64,000 nt of DNA from Emcibacter sp. (lineage in GTDB: Bacteria; Pseudomonadota; Alphaproteobacteria; Sphingomonadales; Emcibacteraceae): positions 2,962,001 through 3,026,000 of the forward strand of contig NZ_OY776217.1 of the NCBI RefSeq assembly GCF_963675455.1, given 5' to 3'. The notes beneath the pieces were generated by a model. The model made no database searches, was not told where the DNA came from, and saw only the letters and a list, made by a program, of their open reading frames with translations. Numbering within the stretch: the stretch's first letter is position 1; every line of letters starts with the position of its first letter. The position numbers were made by a program, and so were the translations under genes. Below, piece by piece: positions 42,431-51,742 of the stretch.

Positions 42431-43675
42431 ATGAACCAGACTGAGAAGACAGCCACACTTCCCATATCCTTCGAGGATGTCAAAAAAGCAGAACAGGCTC
42501 TGAAGGGCGCGATTATCCGCACCCCGACCACCCGTTCCCTGACTTTGTCCTCAATCACCGGCTCAAACATTTTTATCAAGTTTGAAAACCTGCAGTTTAC
42601 CGCCTCCTTCAAGGAACGGGGCGCACTGAACAAACTGATGTCGCTCACAGACGAGCAGAAAAAATCCGGTGTCATTGCCGCGTCAGCCGGCAACCATGCC
42701 CAGGGTGTTGCTTATCATGGCGCAAGGCTCGGTATCCCGACAACCATCGTCATGCCGGTGAACACCCCCTTCGTCAAGGTCAGCCAGACCGAAGAGCACG
42801 GCGCCAATGTCGTCCTGTTTGGCGAACGTTTTGACGATACCGCCGTTCGCGCCCGTGAACTTGCTGAGGAGCATGGTTATACACTGGTCCATCCGTTTGA
42901 CGATCCGGCCGTAATGGCCGGCCAGGGCACAATCGGTCTGGAAATGATGGAAGACGTGCCGGACCTTGATGTGATTGTCGTCCCCGTTGGCGGCGGCGGC
43001 CTGATTTCCGGCGTTGCCACAGCTGCCAAGGCAATCAATCCAAAAATCGAAATCATCGGTGTACAGGCGGAACGGTTCCCCTCCCTCTATCGGGCTCTCC
43101 ACAAGCAGGAATATGAACCAAAGGGATCCACTCTGGCAGAAGGTATCGCCGTCAAGACAATCGGGCAACATACCCTGAAAGTCTGCGAGGAACTTGTCGA
43201 CAACACCCTGCTGGTCACCGAAGAAAGTCTTGAACGCGCTGTCAGCATGCTGATGACCATCGAAAAAACCGTACCCGAAGGCGCCGGTGCGGCCCCCCTG
43301 TCTGCCGTTCTGTCACATCCGGAACTGTTCCGGGATAAAAAGGTCGGCCTGATCCTCAGCGGCGGTAACATCGACCCGCGCCTTCTGGCGTCCCTGCTGA
43401 TGCGGGGGCTGGTCCGTGACGGCCGCATCACTCGTCTCAGGATCGAGCTTCTGGACGTCCCGGGCGCCCTCGCCCAGATATCCGGTATCATCGGCGGTCT
43501 TGGCGGCAACATCATCGACGTTTCCCACCACCGGCTGTTCACTGAACTGCCGGCCAAGGAAACCTATTCAAACGTCACCCTGGAAACCCGGGACCGGCAG
43601 CATCTTCAGGACATTCTGGAAGCCCTGCGGGCCAGGGGTTTTGTGGTCCACATGAACCGGTCCCAGGATCTGTAG
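42431..43675 (+). CDS. ilvA: Threonine ammonia-lyase (threonine dehydratase)
   Basis: PLP enzyme deaminating threonine to 2-oxobutanoate. 414 residues: PLP Lys in TASFKERGALNKL near residue 57–65, ASAGNHAQGVAYHGARLG near 80–97, VVPVGGGGLISGVATAAK near 180–197, and an ACT regulatory domain at the C-terminus (about 335–410: RIELLDVPGALAQISGIIGG). The single-ACT architecture of ~400 residues is the type in Alphaproteobacteria, which may be biosynthetic or catabolic. ATG 42431 preferred; an adjacent GTG at 42428 is also in frame. Confidence 0.94.
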   Translation: MNQTEKTATLPISFEDVKKAEQALKGAIIRTPTTRSLTLSSITGSNIFIKFENLQFTASFKERGALNKLMSLTDEQKKSGVIAASAGNHAQGVAYHGARLGIPTTIVMPVNTPFVKVSQTEEHGANVVLFGERFDDTAVRARELAEEHGYTLVHPFDDPAVMAGQGTIGLEMMEDVPDLDVIVVPVGGGGLISGVATAAKAINPKIEIIGVQAERFPSLYRALHKQEYEPKGSTLAEGIAVKTIGQHTLKVCEELVDNTLLVTEESLERAVSMLMTIEKTVPEGAGAAPLSAVLSHPELFRDKKVGLILSGGNIDPRLLASLLMRGLVRDGRITRLRIELLDVPGALAQISGIIGGLGGNIIDVSHHRLFTELPAKETYSNVTLETRDRQHLQDILEALRARGFVVHMNRSQDL

Positions 43676-43789
43676 GATCGCTTAACCGCTGAAAGCGCCA
43701 AAAGTTTCCGGCTTTGACTAACGTTATATTAACCAACGCTGGCCATTATGGGCGGCAGTTAACGTTACAAGTCTGGCAGTGGTGAAAAA

Positions 43790-44680
43790 ATGGCGGATGA
43801 ACGCCCGATAATAATCAAAAGAATTAAAAAAGTTTCCGGTGGTGCCCATGGAGGCGCCTGGAAAGTGGCTTATGCTGACTTCGTGACGGCGATGATGGCC
43901 TTTTTCCTGCTGCTGTGGCTTATGAACGCCACCACCGAGGAACAACGTTCAGGTCTTGCCGACTATTTCTCCCCGACCTCTGCCAGTACAAGCAGTTCTT
44001 CCGGCTCCGGCGATATCCTGGGCGGCGTATCGCTGAATACGGACGGGGCCCAGTCCAGTGCCGTCACCGTCTCCATTCCCGACCAGTCACAAACCCTGAT
44101 CAAGAAACAGGACGGAGAAGGTGGTGAAAACCAGTCACAGAGCGAAGAGGAACAATCCCTTGAAGAGATGATGGCCCAGCGAGAACAGGACTTCTTTGAG
44201 GAAATGTCCGAGAAGCTGCGCCAGAGCATCCAGGAAAGTCCGGAACTCGCCGAGCTTCAGGATCAGCTTCTGATCGACATCACCGAAGACGGCATGCGCA
44301 TCCAACTGGTCGACAAGGACAACCGGGCAATGTTCAAACCTGGCACGGCCGAACTCTACGGCTATGCGGAAAAAATGATCGCCAAGGTGTCCGGGGTAGT
44401 TGAAAAAATGCCCAACAGGATTTCCATTTCCGGCCACACAGATTCGAGCAATTTTGCCAAAGGCGCCAACTACACCAACTGGGAACTGAGCGCGGACCGG
44501 GCCAATAGCAGTCGCCGTGTTCTGCTGAGAAAAGGCGTCCCTTCCGACCGTTTTGCAGAAGTTCTCGGCAAGGCAGACACAGAGCCGCTCTTGCCGGACC
44601 GTCCACGCCGGGCTGAAAACCGCAGGATAACCATCCTTCTGTTGCGCGAAGCGCCCACTCTCCCACGTGGTTTCCTTTGA
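43790..44680 (+). CDS. motB: Flagellar motor protein MotB
   Basis: Stator subunit anchoring MotA to peptidoglycan. 296 residues: one membrane helix near residues 28–45 holding the proton-accepting Asp (AYADFVTAMMAFFLLLWLM, Asp near 32), then a Gln/Glu/Ser-rich linker (about 70–130) and an OmpA-like peptidoglycan-binding domain (about 165–280: ISGHTDSSNFAKGANYTNWE and LSADRANSSRRVLL). Alphaproteobacterial MotB with long linker. Not adjacent to motA. Confidence 0.95.
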   Translation: MADERPIIIKRIKKVSGGAHGGAWKVAYADFVTAMMAFFLLLWLMNATTEEQRSGLADYFSPTSASTSSSSGSGDILGGVSLNTDGAQSSAVTVSIPDQSQTLIKKQDGEGGENQSQSEEEQSLEEMMAQREQDFFEEMSEKLRQSIQESPELAELQDQLLIDITEDGMRIQLVDKDNRAMFKPGTAELYGYAEKMIAKVSGVVEKMPNRISISGHTDSSNFAKGANYTNWELSADRANSSRRVLLRKGVPSDRFAEVLGKADTEPLLPDRPRRAENRRITILLLREAPTLPRGFL

Positions 44681-44805
44681 TTCTCCAGCGGTAAAACCGG
44701 ACTCCACATAATCATAAAATTTTCAGCGACAGCTTTAAACTGGCCTGCTATGATATTGTTATTGCTTATGTAACAGGCCAAAGAAGAAATTTCAGTTTTG
44801 GAAAA

Positions 44806-44892
44806 ATGAAATCCCCTTCTGTCCTGAATATCTTAAAAATATTCATTATCATCAAAGGTTTTAGCGCCTTTTTCAACTGGAGCTCACGGTAG
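44806..44892 (+). CDS. Possible 28-codon leader peptide before the permease
   Basis: MKSPSVLNILKIFIIIKG followed by ten more residues ending WSSR-stop, 5 bases before the permease ATG. GGAAAA precedes it by 0–4 bases, a weak Shine–Dalgarno. It could be a chance frame; listed because it fills the gap just upstream of a gene without an obvious ribosome site. Confidence 0.2.
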   Translation: MKSPSVLNILKIFIIIKGFSAFFNWSSR

Positions 44893-44897
44893 CGCAT

Positions 44898-46754
44898 ATG
44901 ATTGAACTGCTTGACCCCTCCCTGCAAATGTGGCTGACCTTCGCTATTATCGGTGGCGCCATCATCTTTTACGCCATGGACCATATTCCCCTCGAGATTA
45001 CCTCGCTGGGTGTTATTTCCTCCCTTCTTCTGATGTTCCATTTCCTGCCCTATTACGGCAGCGACGGCCAGCTTCTGCTGGATATGAAAATGTTACTGTC
45101 GGGTTTCGCAGATCCGGCCCTCATTTCCATCCTGGGCCTGTTGGTCATCGGTCAGGGTATGGTACAGACCGGCGCCCTGGAAACACCGGCACGTATACTT
45201 ATCAAACACGGTATCAATTATCCGCGCCGGGTTGTGCTTTTCTGCCTGCTGGTGGTTATGCTGATCAGCGCCTTTCTCAACAACACGCCAGTGGTGGTCA
45301 TTTTCATTCCGATCCTCAGTATGCTGATGGATAAAATCGGCAAGCCCGCCAGTCAGGTCCTAATGCCGCTCAGTTTTGTCGCCATCCTCGGCGGCATGAG
45401 CACCCTGATCGGGTCAAGCACCAACCTGCTTGTGGCCGGTGCCTACAAAACCCATACCGGCAAAGATATTGGCTTTTTCGACTTTACCGTCCCCGGGCTG
45501 TTTATGATGGGCCTCGGACTCGTTTATGTTCTTGCCATCGCTCCAAAACTATTGCCGAAGACTACCGCAGAAAATGGCAAGGCCCAGCAGATGAGCGGCA
45601 AACAGTTCATTGTCCAGATTGACCTTGTCGAAGGCAACAGCCTGATCGGCAAAAGTTCGATTGCCGGCATGTTTCCTGACCTGTCCGGCATGACAACCCG
45701 TCTCATCCAGCGGGATGAAAAAACCTTTCTGCCGCCCTTCGATGATATTACCTTACGGGAAGGTGACGCCGTTATTCTGGCCACGACCCGGCGCACGCTG
45801 ACGGAAAAAATCGCCAAGACCCCCAGCCTGATGAAAGGCGCCCTCACATCCCTGAGTGCTGACGGCACCGAAGACCAGTCCCAGGATACATCAAAACGCC
45901 AGCAGATCGCCGAAGTGATCGTTGCCCCGGCGTCGCGTCTGGACGGACGCACTCTGGAGCAAGTCGGATTCCATCTGCAGGGCGGCTGCAAGGTTATCGG
46001 CATCCAGCGCCGTTCACGGATGATACGGACCTCCATCGATGATATCCGGCTCGAGGCCGGTGACGTACTGATGGTGGTCGGCACCGCCTCGCAGATCATA
46101 GCGCTCCGGACCAATCGCGATGTATTGCTGATGGAATGGTCCACCAGCGAAGTACCGGTCAAATCGGACAGCTGGAAAGCCCTGGCTATTTTTGGCGCTG
46201 TAGTTTCCGCAGCGGCAACCGGGATCGTACCTATACCGATTACCGCCACAGCCGGCGCCTTCCTGATGATTGTGAGCGGCTGTCTCAATATTCGTCAGGC
46301 CAGTCGTGCGGTGGACCGGCGGATATTCCTGCTGATCGGCGCCGCCTTGGCCATGGGCGCCTCCCTCCAGGCCACTGGCGGCGCTTCCTATCTCGCCCAT
46401 TATATGATCGAGTTCCTTTCCGGGGGTGGCGTCGTGGTGCTTCTGTCGGCCTTCTTCCTGATGATCGCCATCCTGACCAATGTGCTCAGTAACAATGCTA
46501 CCGCTGTGCTGTTCACGCCGATCGCCATCAATCTGGCAACCGAACTGAATGTTGACCCGATGATTTTTGTTACTGCAGTCATTTTCGCCGCCAACTGTTC
46601 CTTCGCCACCCCGATGGGGTATCAGACGAACCTGCTGGTCATGGGGCCGGCGAACTATAAATTCAGTGATTTCATGCGAGTCGGCATTCCGCTGATTGTG
46701 ATCCTGTGGATTGGTTACAGCCTGTTTGCCCCGTGGTATTACGGTTTATATTGA
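44898..46754 (+). CDS. SLC13-type permease with two RCK_C (TrkA-C) domains
   Basis: 618 residues. The N-terminal block has five or six helices (about 1–210), then two RCK_C domains (about 225–300, VQIDLVEGNSLIGKSSIAGM, and about 335–410, PASRLDGRTLEQVGFHL), then a second helix block (about 425–615). Twin Asn/Thr-rich signatures (SAFLNNTPVVVIFIPI and MAILTNVLSNNATAVLFTPI) are the DASS/SLC13 substrate-and-sodium motifs. Substrate may be sulfate, dicarboxylate or phosphate-like anions; genes for none of these are adjacent. RCK_C domains suggest nucleotide or ligand control. Confidence 0.9.
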   Translation: MIELLDPSLQMWLTFAIIGGAIIFYAMDHIPLEITSLGVISSLLLMFHFLPYYGSDGQLLLDMKMLLSGFADPALISILGLLVIGQGMVQTGALETPARILIKHGINYPRRVVLFCLLVVMLISAFLNNTPVVVIFIPILSMLMDKIGKPASQVLMPLSFVAILGGMSTLIGSSTNLLVAGAYKTHTGKDIGFFDFTVPGLFMMGLGLVYVLAIAPKLLPKTTAENGKAQQMSGKQFIVQIDLVEGNSLIGKSSIAGMFPDLSGMTTRLIQRDEKTFLPPFDDITLREGDAVILATTRRTLTEKIAKTPSLMKGALTSLSADGTEDQSQDTSKRQQIAEVIVAPASRLDGRTLEQVGFHLQGGCKVIGIQRRSRMIRTSIDDIRLEAGDVLMVVGTASQIIALRTNRDVLLMEWSTSEVPVKSDSWKALAIFGAVVSAAATGIVPIPITATAGAFLMIVSGCLNIRQASRAVDRRIFLLIGAALAMGASLQATGGASYLAHYMIEFLSGGGVVVLLSAFFLMIAILTNVLSNNATAVLFTPIAINLATELNVDPMIFVTAVIFAANCSFATPMGYQTNLLVMGPANYKFSDFMRVGIPLIVILWIGYSLFAPWYYGLY

Positions 46755-46823
46755 CTTTAGGACTTATTTACCGATTTTAACTAGAGTATACGGATTGCGA
46801 TAAGAATTGCCGAAAGACATGAC

Positions 46824-47564
46824 ATGACCGACCAGTCATCACAGTTTCCGCGTTTTTATGTGACTGCTGCTTCACCCTGCCCTTACCTTCCTGATTTGAT
46901 GGAAAGGAAAGTCTTTACGGAGTTGAGCGGTGACAATCCGGACAGCCTGCATGATTCCCTGACCCAGGTCGGATTCCGGCGCAGCCAGGATATTGTTTAC
47001 CGGCCGACCTGCGAAGGTTGCAGCCGGTGCATTTCCGTCCGCATTCCGGTCCGGAAATTCAAGGCCAACAGAACCCAGAAAAGAATCTTCAAAACCAACA
47101 GTGACATCAAGGTCTCGGTGATCCCAAACCGGGTCACGGATGAACAATACAGCCTGTTGCAACAATATCTGAAAAGGCGGCATCCGGAGGGCGGCATGGC
47201 TGAAATGTCCTTCAATGAATATCAGGACATGGCGGAAAGCAGCCCCATCAGCACCCATCTGGTGGAATATCGCCTGCCGGGTGAAAAACTATCCGATAAA
47301 GGAAAACTGATCGGTGTCGCCCTGACCGATGAACTGCAGGATGGCCTGAGCATGGTTTACAGCTTCTTTGATATTGACGAAAGCATGTCAAAACGAAGCC
47401 TCGGCACCTTTGCAATCCTCAGCCATATTGCCCTCGCCCGGGAGCATTTCCTAGGCTATATCTATCTGGGCTACTGGGTGAAGAACAGCCCGAAGATGGC
47501 CTACAAGCAGAATTTCAAACCGCTGGAGCTGCTCAGCCCGAACGGCTGGGCCCTCAAGCGCTGA
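46824..47564 (+). CDS. bpt: Aspartate/glutamate leucyltransferase (Bpt type)
   Basis: Transfers Leu from tRNA to N-terminal Asp/Glu of proteins, marking them for ClpAP (N-end rule). 246 residues: CPYLPDLMERKVFTEL near residue 18, the Cys cluster RPTCEGCSRCISVRIPVRKF near 60–80, and FDIDESMSKRSLGTFAILSH near 180–200, as in arginyltransferase-like ATE_N/ATE_C. Bacterial Bpt rather than Aat. No operon partner. Confidence 0.94.
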   Translation: MTDQSSQFPRFYVTAASPCPYLPDLMERKVFTELSGDNPDSLHDSLTQVGFRRSQDIVYRPTCEGCSRCISVRIPVRKFKANRTQKRIFKTNSDIKVSVIPNRVTDEQYSLLQQYLKRRHPEGGMAEMSFNEYQDMAESSPISTHLVEYRLPGEKLSDKGKLIGVALTDELQDGLSMVYSFFDIDESMSKRSLGTFAILSHIALAREHFLGYIYLGYWVKNSPKMAYKQNFKPLELLSPNGWALKR

Positions 47565-47664
47565 TCCCGTCACTTTTTTGTCAATCTTGACCTGCACTAT
47601 TGTCTTTGCAGACAGGCTAACTATACTGCAAAAAAACTGACAAAAATCACATAAGGGATATTCC

Positions 47665-48768
47665 ATGGAACGCCGCAAATTCCTGAAAACTTCTGCACTC
47701 GGATCAGTTGGTATCGCTACAGCGGGGCTTGCCGCGCCGGCCTACGCCGCGGGTAAGCGGCGCCTGAAAATGGTCACCACCTGGCCCAAGAATTTTCCCG
47801 GAATCGGCACCCGTGCCGTACAGTTCGCCAAGGATGTGGAAGACGCAACCGACGGCGATATCCAGATCAAGGTCTATGCGGCAGGTGAACTGGTGCCGGC
47901 TCTTGGTGCCTTTGACGCGGTTTCCGGCGGCAAAGCGGACGTCTATCACGGCGTGGACTATTACTGGCAGGGCAAGCACAAGGCTTTCTCTTTTTTCGGT
48001 GCCGTACCCTTCGGCCTGACCCCTCAGGAAATGGTGCAATGGCTCTATTATGGCGGCGGCCAGGAACTGTGGGACGAACTGTCCGGCCAGTTTAATGTCA
48101 AACCCCTGCTGTGCGGCAACACCAGCATGCAGATGGGCGGCTGGTTCAAAAAGGAAATTAATACGCTCGAGGATTTCAAGGGGCTGCGCATGCGTATTCC
48201 CGGTATGGGTGGTGAAATCCTCAAACGCATGGGAGCCACACCGGTCACCAAATCCGGTGGCGAGATTTTCCTCGCCCTCAGCCAGGGCAATATCGATGCC
48301 TCCGAATGGGTTGGCCCCTGGAACGACCTGGCTTTCGGCTTTTATAAAATCGCACCCTATTATTACACATCGGTTTTCCATGAACCCAGCGCCTCTGTGG
48401 CCGCCGGCTTCAACAGGGAAGTCTGGAACAGCCTGAGTAAAAACCATCAGACCATCATCAAGGCTGTTGCCGGCGACAATCACCAGAAATCTGTTGCCGA
48501 ATTCAATGCCCAGAATATTGTTGCCCTGCGTACCCTGGTCGAAAAACATGACGTCAAGCTGAGGCAGTTCTCACCTGAGATCATGAAAAAACTGGCAGAC
48601 GTGGCCAGCGACGTGGTCCGCGAAACCGGTGAAACGGATGATCTGTCCCGGCGGATTTACAACAGTTATATGGAAACACGCCGCGCCGCCATGGACTGGG
48701 CGAAGATCGCCGACGAACCTTATTTTGCCAACCGGCGCCTACCCGAAAACTATGGCGAAAAAATATAA
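47665..48768 (+). CDS. TRAP transporter substrate-binding protein (DctP, TakP-like)
   Basis: 367 residues with a Tat signal peptide (MERRKFLKTSALGSVGIATA, cleaved after AYA). The mature sequence has WPKNFPGIGTRAVQFAKDVE and the TakP-type AGELVPALGAFDAVSGGKAD, VYHGVDYYWQGKHKAFSF, RMRIPGMGGEILKRMGATPV. TakP proteins bind 2-oxo acids with a sodium ion; the substrate here is an inference. AAGGG lies 9 bases before the ATG. First gene of a TRAP operon with DctQ and DctM. Confidence 0.92.
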   Translation: MERRKFLKTSALGSVGIATAGLAAPAYAAGKRRLKMVTTWPKNFPGIGTRAVQFAKDVEDATDGDIQIKVYAAGELVPALGAFDAVSGGKADVYHGVDYYWQGKHKAFSFFGAVPFGLTPQEMVQWLYYGGGQELWDELSGQFNVKPLLCGNTSMQMGGWFKKEINTLEDFKGLRMRIPGMGGEILKRMGATPVTKSGGEIFLALSQGNIDASEWVGPWNDLAFGFYKIAPYYYTSVFHEPSASVAAGFNREVWNSLSKNHQTIIKAVAGDNHQKSVAEFNAQNIVALRTLVEKHDVKLRQFSPEIMKKLADVASDVVRETGETDDLSRRIYNSYMETRRAAMDWAKIADEPYFANRRLPENYGEKI

Positions 48769-48788
48769 AGCCTTTATAACATACGGTG

Positions 48789-49322
48789 ATGATAGAAAAA
48801 ATTACCGGCGTCATAGATCTGATCAATGAAAAGCTCGGGCGAATTATCGCCTGGGCTACATTGATTCTGGTTCTGGTCCAGTTCGGAATCGTCATTACCC
48901 ATTACATCTTCAGGGACGGCAGCATTTTCCTGCAGGAAAGCCTGCTGTATCTGCACAGCCTGATCTTTCTGGGGGCTGCCGGCTATACCCTGAAACACAA
49001 CGGGCATGTCCGGGTTGACGTTTTCTACGGAAATTTTTCGGAAAAGGCCAAAGCCTGGGTCAATCTCCTCGGCACCCTGCTTTTCCTGACGCCGGTGACC
49101 GTTGTGATCGGCTGGTACAGCTGGCCATTCGTCATGGACAGCTGGTCGGCCATGGAAGGCAGCATTGAATCCAGCGGCATCCAGGCCGTCTACCTGCTGA
49201 AAAGCATGATCCTGCTGTTTGTATTCTTTATCCTGTTGCAGGGCCTGAGCCTAGTCCTGCACAGCCTGCGTATCATCCGGGGCGCCGAGCATCTGACAGA
49301 AGAAAAGCTGGAGGTCGTGTAA
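48789..49322 (+). CDS. TRAP transporter small permease (DctQ)
   Basis: 177 residues with four membrane helices (about 17–37, 55–75, 93–113, 135–155). Seen: RIIAWATLILVLVQFGIVIT and AGYTLKHNGHVRVDVFYGNF, the DctQ signature RxD after helix 2. Its stop overlaps the DctM start (TAATG). ATG 48789 preferred over GTG 48786. Confidence 0.92.
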   Translation: MIEKITGVIDLINEKLGRIIAWATLILVLVQFGIVITHYIFRDGSIFLQESLLYLHSLIFLGAAGYTLKHNGHVRVDVFYGNFSEKAKAWVNLLGTLLFLTPVTVVIGWYSWPFVMDSWSAMEGSIESSGIQAVYLLKSMILLFVFFILLQGLSLVLHSLRIIRGAEHLTEEKLEVV

Positions 49323-50893
49323 TGGAACTTGCCGCCCTGCTCTGCCTGTTAATGTTCGTAACCGCCTGTATCCTTTTATTAAGCGGTTATCCGGTAGCCT
49401 TTACCCTTGGCGGCACCGCCCTGCTGTTTGCGGCCATCGGCCTGCTGACCGGCGAGTTTGATCCGGACTTTATCGGCCTGATCCCGGAACGGATCTTTGG
49501 CACCATGACCAATGACACCCTTCTGGCAGTGCCGTTGTTTGTGTTCATGGGGGTAATGCTGGAACGCAGCAAGATCGCCGAGGAACTTCTGGAAAGTATG
49601 GCTCAGTTGATGGGCCGGGTGCGCGGCGGCCTTGGTATTTCCGTTACCATTGTCGGCGCCCTGCTCGCCGCCAGTACCGGCATTGTCGGCGCCACCGTGG
49701 TCACCATGGGCCTGCTGAGCCTGCCAACCATGCTTAAACGCGGCTACAGCCCTTCGCTGGCGGCTGGCTCCATCGCCGCCGCCGGTACCCTTGGACAGAT
49801 CATTCCGCCCAGTATCGTACTGGTTCTGCTGGGTGACCAGCTTTCTTCCGCCTGGCAGGCCGCCCAGCTTGAAATGGGCAACTGGTCGCCGGAACCTCTG
49901 TCAGTGGGTGACCTGTTCGCCGGCGCCCTTATTCCCGGCCTCGGTCTTGTCCTGCTGTATATCATTTACCAGTTCATCGTTTCAGTTCTGCATCCCAGCG
50001 CCGCACCGCCGGTGGAAGATACCACTGGATCCCGTAACCAGCTTTCTTTCGGTCGCCTGATGGCGGCCTTCCTGCCGCCGATCCTGCTCATCATTGCCGT
50101 TCTGGGCTCGATCCTGGCCGGGATCGCCACCCCGACCGAAGCTGCCGCCGTGGGGGCGGTCGGCGCCATCCTGATGGCAGGGTACCGGGCTGATATTCAG
50201 AATGCCAAACCGGTTTATGCCGCCACCTTCGCCCTTGCGGCGCTTCTGGTTATTGCCCAGCTTTTTGACCTGCGCATGGGCCGGGAAAATGCTGCCGCCG
50301 GAGACATCATCGCCATAATGTTGTCCGGCCTACTCTGTGGCTTTGTGATCTGGGGCATTGTCGTCAGCCTGATGCGCGCCCACGGTCAGAAAATCCTGCA
50401 GGAAGTGATGCACTCGACCACCCGGATCAGTTCCATGATCTTCGTGATCCTTATTGGCGCCGCCCTGTTCTCGCTGGTCTTCAAGGGACTTTACGGCGAC
50501 GAATATATCCATGACTTCCTTACCGATCTGCCCGGCGGCAAGCTCGGGGCGCTGATCCTGGTCATGCTGGTGATGTTTGTACTCGGCTTCTTCCTAGATT
50601 TTATCGAGATCACCTTTGTCGTGGTTCCCATCGTGGCGCCGGTATTGCTGATGATGGATATCAATCCCATATGGCTCGGCATCATGATGGCCATGAACCT
50701 GCAGACAAGCTTTCTCACCCCGCCATTCGGTTTTGCCCTGTTCTATCTGCGCGGCGTGACCCCGCCGGAAGTCAGGACCATCCATATCTACAAGGGGGTC
50801 ATGCCTTACGTAGCGATCCAGATACTGGCGCTGGTGATATTGTGGAACTGGCCGGCTCTGACAACCTGGCTGCCGAGCGTGATTTTCGGGTAG
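49322..50893 (+). CDS. TRAP transporter large permease (DctM)
   Basis: 523 residues, about 12 membrane helices of the DctM/DctP-Q-M secondary carrier. Motifs: GTMTNDTLLAVPLFVFMGVM near residue 58–77, STGIVGATVVTMGLLSLPTM near 117–136, PTEAAAVGAVGAILMAGY near 265–282 and LDFIEITFVVVPIVAP near 425–440. Longer than average because of an extra middle segment (about 285–330). Completes a TakP-type TRAP transporter. Confidence 0.93.
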   Translation: MELAALLCLLMFVTACILLLSGYPVAFTLGGTALLFAAIGLLTGEFDPDFIGLIPERIFGTMTNDTLLAVPLFVFMGVMLERSKIAEELLESMAQLMGRVRGGLGISVTIVGALLAASTGIVGATVVTMGLLSLPTMLKRGYSPSLAAGSIAAAGTLGQIIPPSIVLVLLGDQLSSAWQAAQLEMGNWSPEPLSVGDLFAGALIPGLGLVLLYIIYQFIVSVLHPSAAPPVEDTTGSRNQLSFGRLMAAFLPPILLIIAVLGSILAGIATPTEAAAVGAVGAILMAGYRADIQNAKPVYAATFALAALLVIAQLFDLRMGRENAAAGDIIAIMLSGLLCGFVIWGIVVSLMRAHGQKILQEVMHSTTRISSMIFVILIGAALFSLVFKGLYGDEYIHDFLTDLPGGKLGALILVMLVMFVLGFFLDFIEITFVVVPIVAPVLLMMDINPIWLGIMMAMNLQTSFLTPPFGFALFYLRGVTPPEVRTIHIYKGVMPYVAIQILALVILWNWPALTTWLPSVIFG

Positions 50894-50901
50894 ATAATCC
50901 C

Positions 50902-51078
50902 CTAGAAACGTAGGCCAAATCGTCGCTGAAATATCCGGAATGTTGTCCTTCGGCGGAGAATACCATTAAATTTCAGCCTACGCCTCAGGTTATGGTGAAA
51001 TCGCCCTCTATGTAGGGAATGCCCTTTGTGCATTGTCTTGGCAGACAGCTTCTTCATCAGACTCAACATGGCAATCAT
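50902..51078 (-). CDS. Candidate small basic protein (58 codons)
   Basis: The minus strand has a strong Shine–Dalgarno AGGAGGT 6–7 bases before ATG 51078, followed by 58 codons ending at TAG 50902, next to the dctM stop. The product is very rich in Arg/His/Lys (GRFHHNLRRRLKFNG, RRTTFRIFQRRFGLRF) with isoelectric point well above 11 expected. No recognised family. The same stretch holds a long inverted repeat (near 50911–50996), so it may instead be structured RNA. The rest of the 277-base gap 50894–51170 shows nothing else. Confidence 0.35.
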   Translation of the reverse strand: MIAMLSLMKKLSAKTMHKGHSLHRGRFHHNLRRRLKFNGILRRRTTFRIFQRRFGLRF

Positions 51079-51170
51079 GACGACACCTCCTGTCTTTAAT
51101 CTGAACAGGAATAATATACATCATAGTGCGGGATTTTTACACTGGACGATACAACCTGAAATCCAGTCCA

Positions 51171-51722
51171 TCACATATCGCGAATTTCATGCTCCAGAAT
51201 GGCCCATCTTTCGTGGTCCTTCCATTCGCCGCCGATCTGCAGATATTCCGGTGAAAATCCTTCCTTGCGGAATCCGAGTTTACGTACAAGCCGTAGCGAA
51301 GCCTCGTTATCGGGTTGGATATTGGCCTCAAGCCGGTGCAGGCCAACTTTTTCGACGGCAAACTGCAGGACAAGTTTCAGGCCTTCCGACATATAGCCCT
51401 TGCCGGCCCCCTCCCGGGATCCGTAATAGCCGAGGGAGGCGCTGCGCACCGGCCCCATCAGGATGTTATTCAGGTTAATGATCCCGACCAGCTTCTCGTC
51501 TTCATTGCGAACGATGAAAAAGCCGAGCACCCGGCCCTGTGAAATCCGCTTGAGATAGTCGTTAAAAAACCGGGGATCTTCAGCATGATAAATCCAGGGC
51601 TGGTGATAGTCCTTGTTTTCCTGGATAAACAGCTGATACGCCGCCTTCAGGTGCGGCCCCGGCGGATAAAGATGAACCAGCTCACCTTTTTTGAGCGGAC
51701 GGGGTGGAATTATCCTGATCAT
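51171..51722 (-). CDS. GNAT family N-acetyltransferase (RimJ/RimL type)
   Basis: 183 residues: LVGIINLNNILMGPVRSASL near residue 85, GYYGSREGAGKGYMSEGLKL near 106–125 (acetyl-CoA loop R-x-G-x-G-Y) and LEANIQPDNEASLRLVRKLG near 137–156. RimJ/RimL relatives acetylate protein N-termini or small amines. Just downstream of parC on the same strand, 20 bases apart. Confidence 0.9.
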   Translation of the reverse strand: MIRIIPPRPLKKGELVHLYPPGPHLKAAYQLFIQENKDYHQPWIYHAEDPRFFNDYLKRISQGRVLGFFIVRNEDEKLVGIINLNNILMGPVRSASLGYYGSREGAGKGYMSEGLKLVLQFAVEKVGLHRLEANIQPDNEASLRLVRKLGFRKEGFSPEYLQIGGEWKDHERWAILEHEIRDM

Positions 51723-51742
51723 GTCTCCACCCCTGCCCGAAC

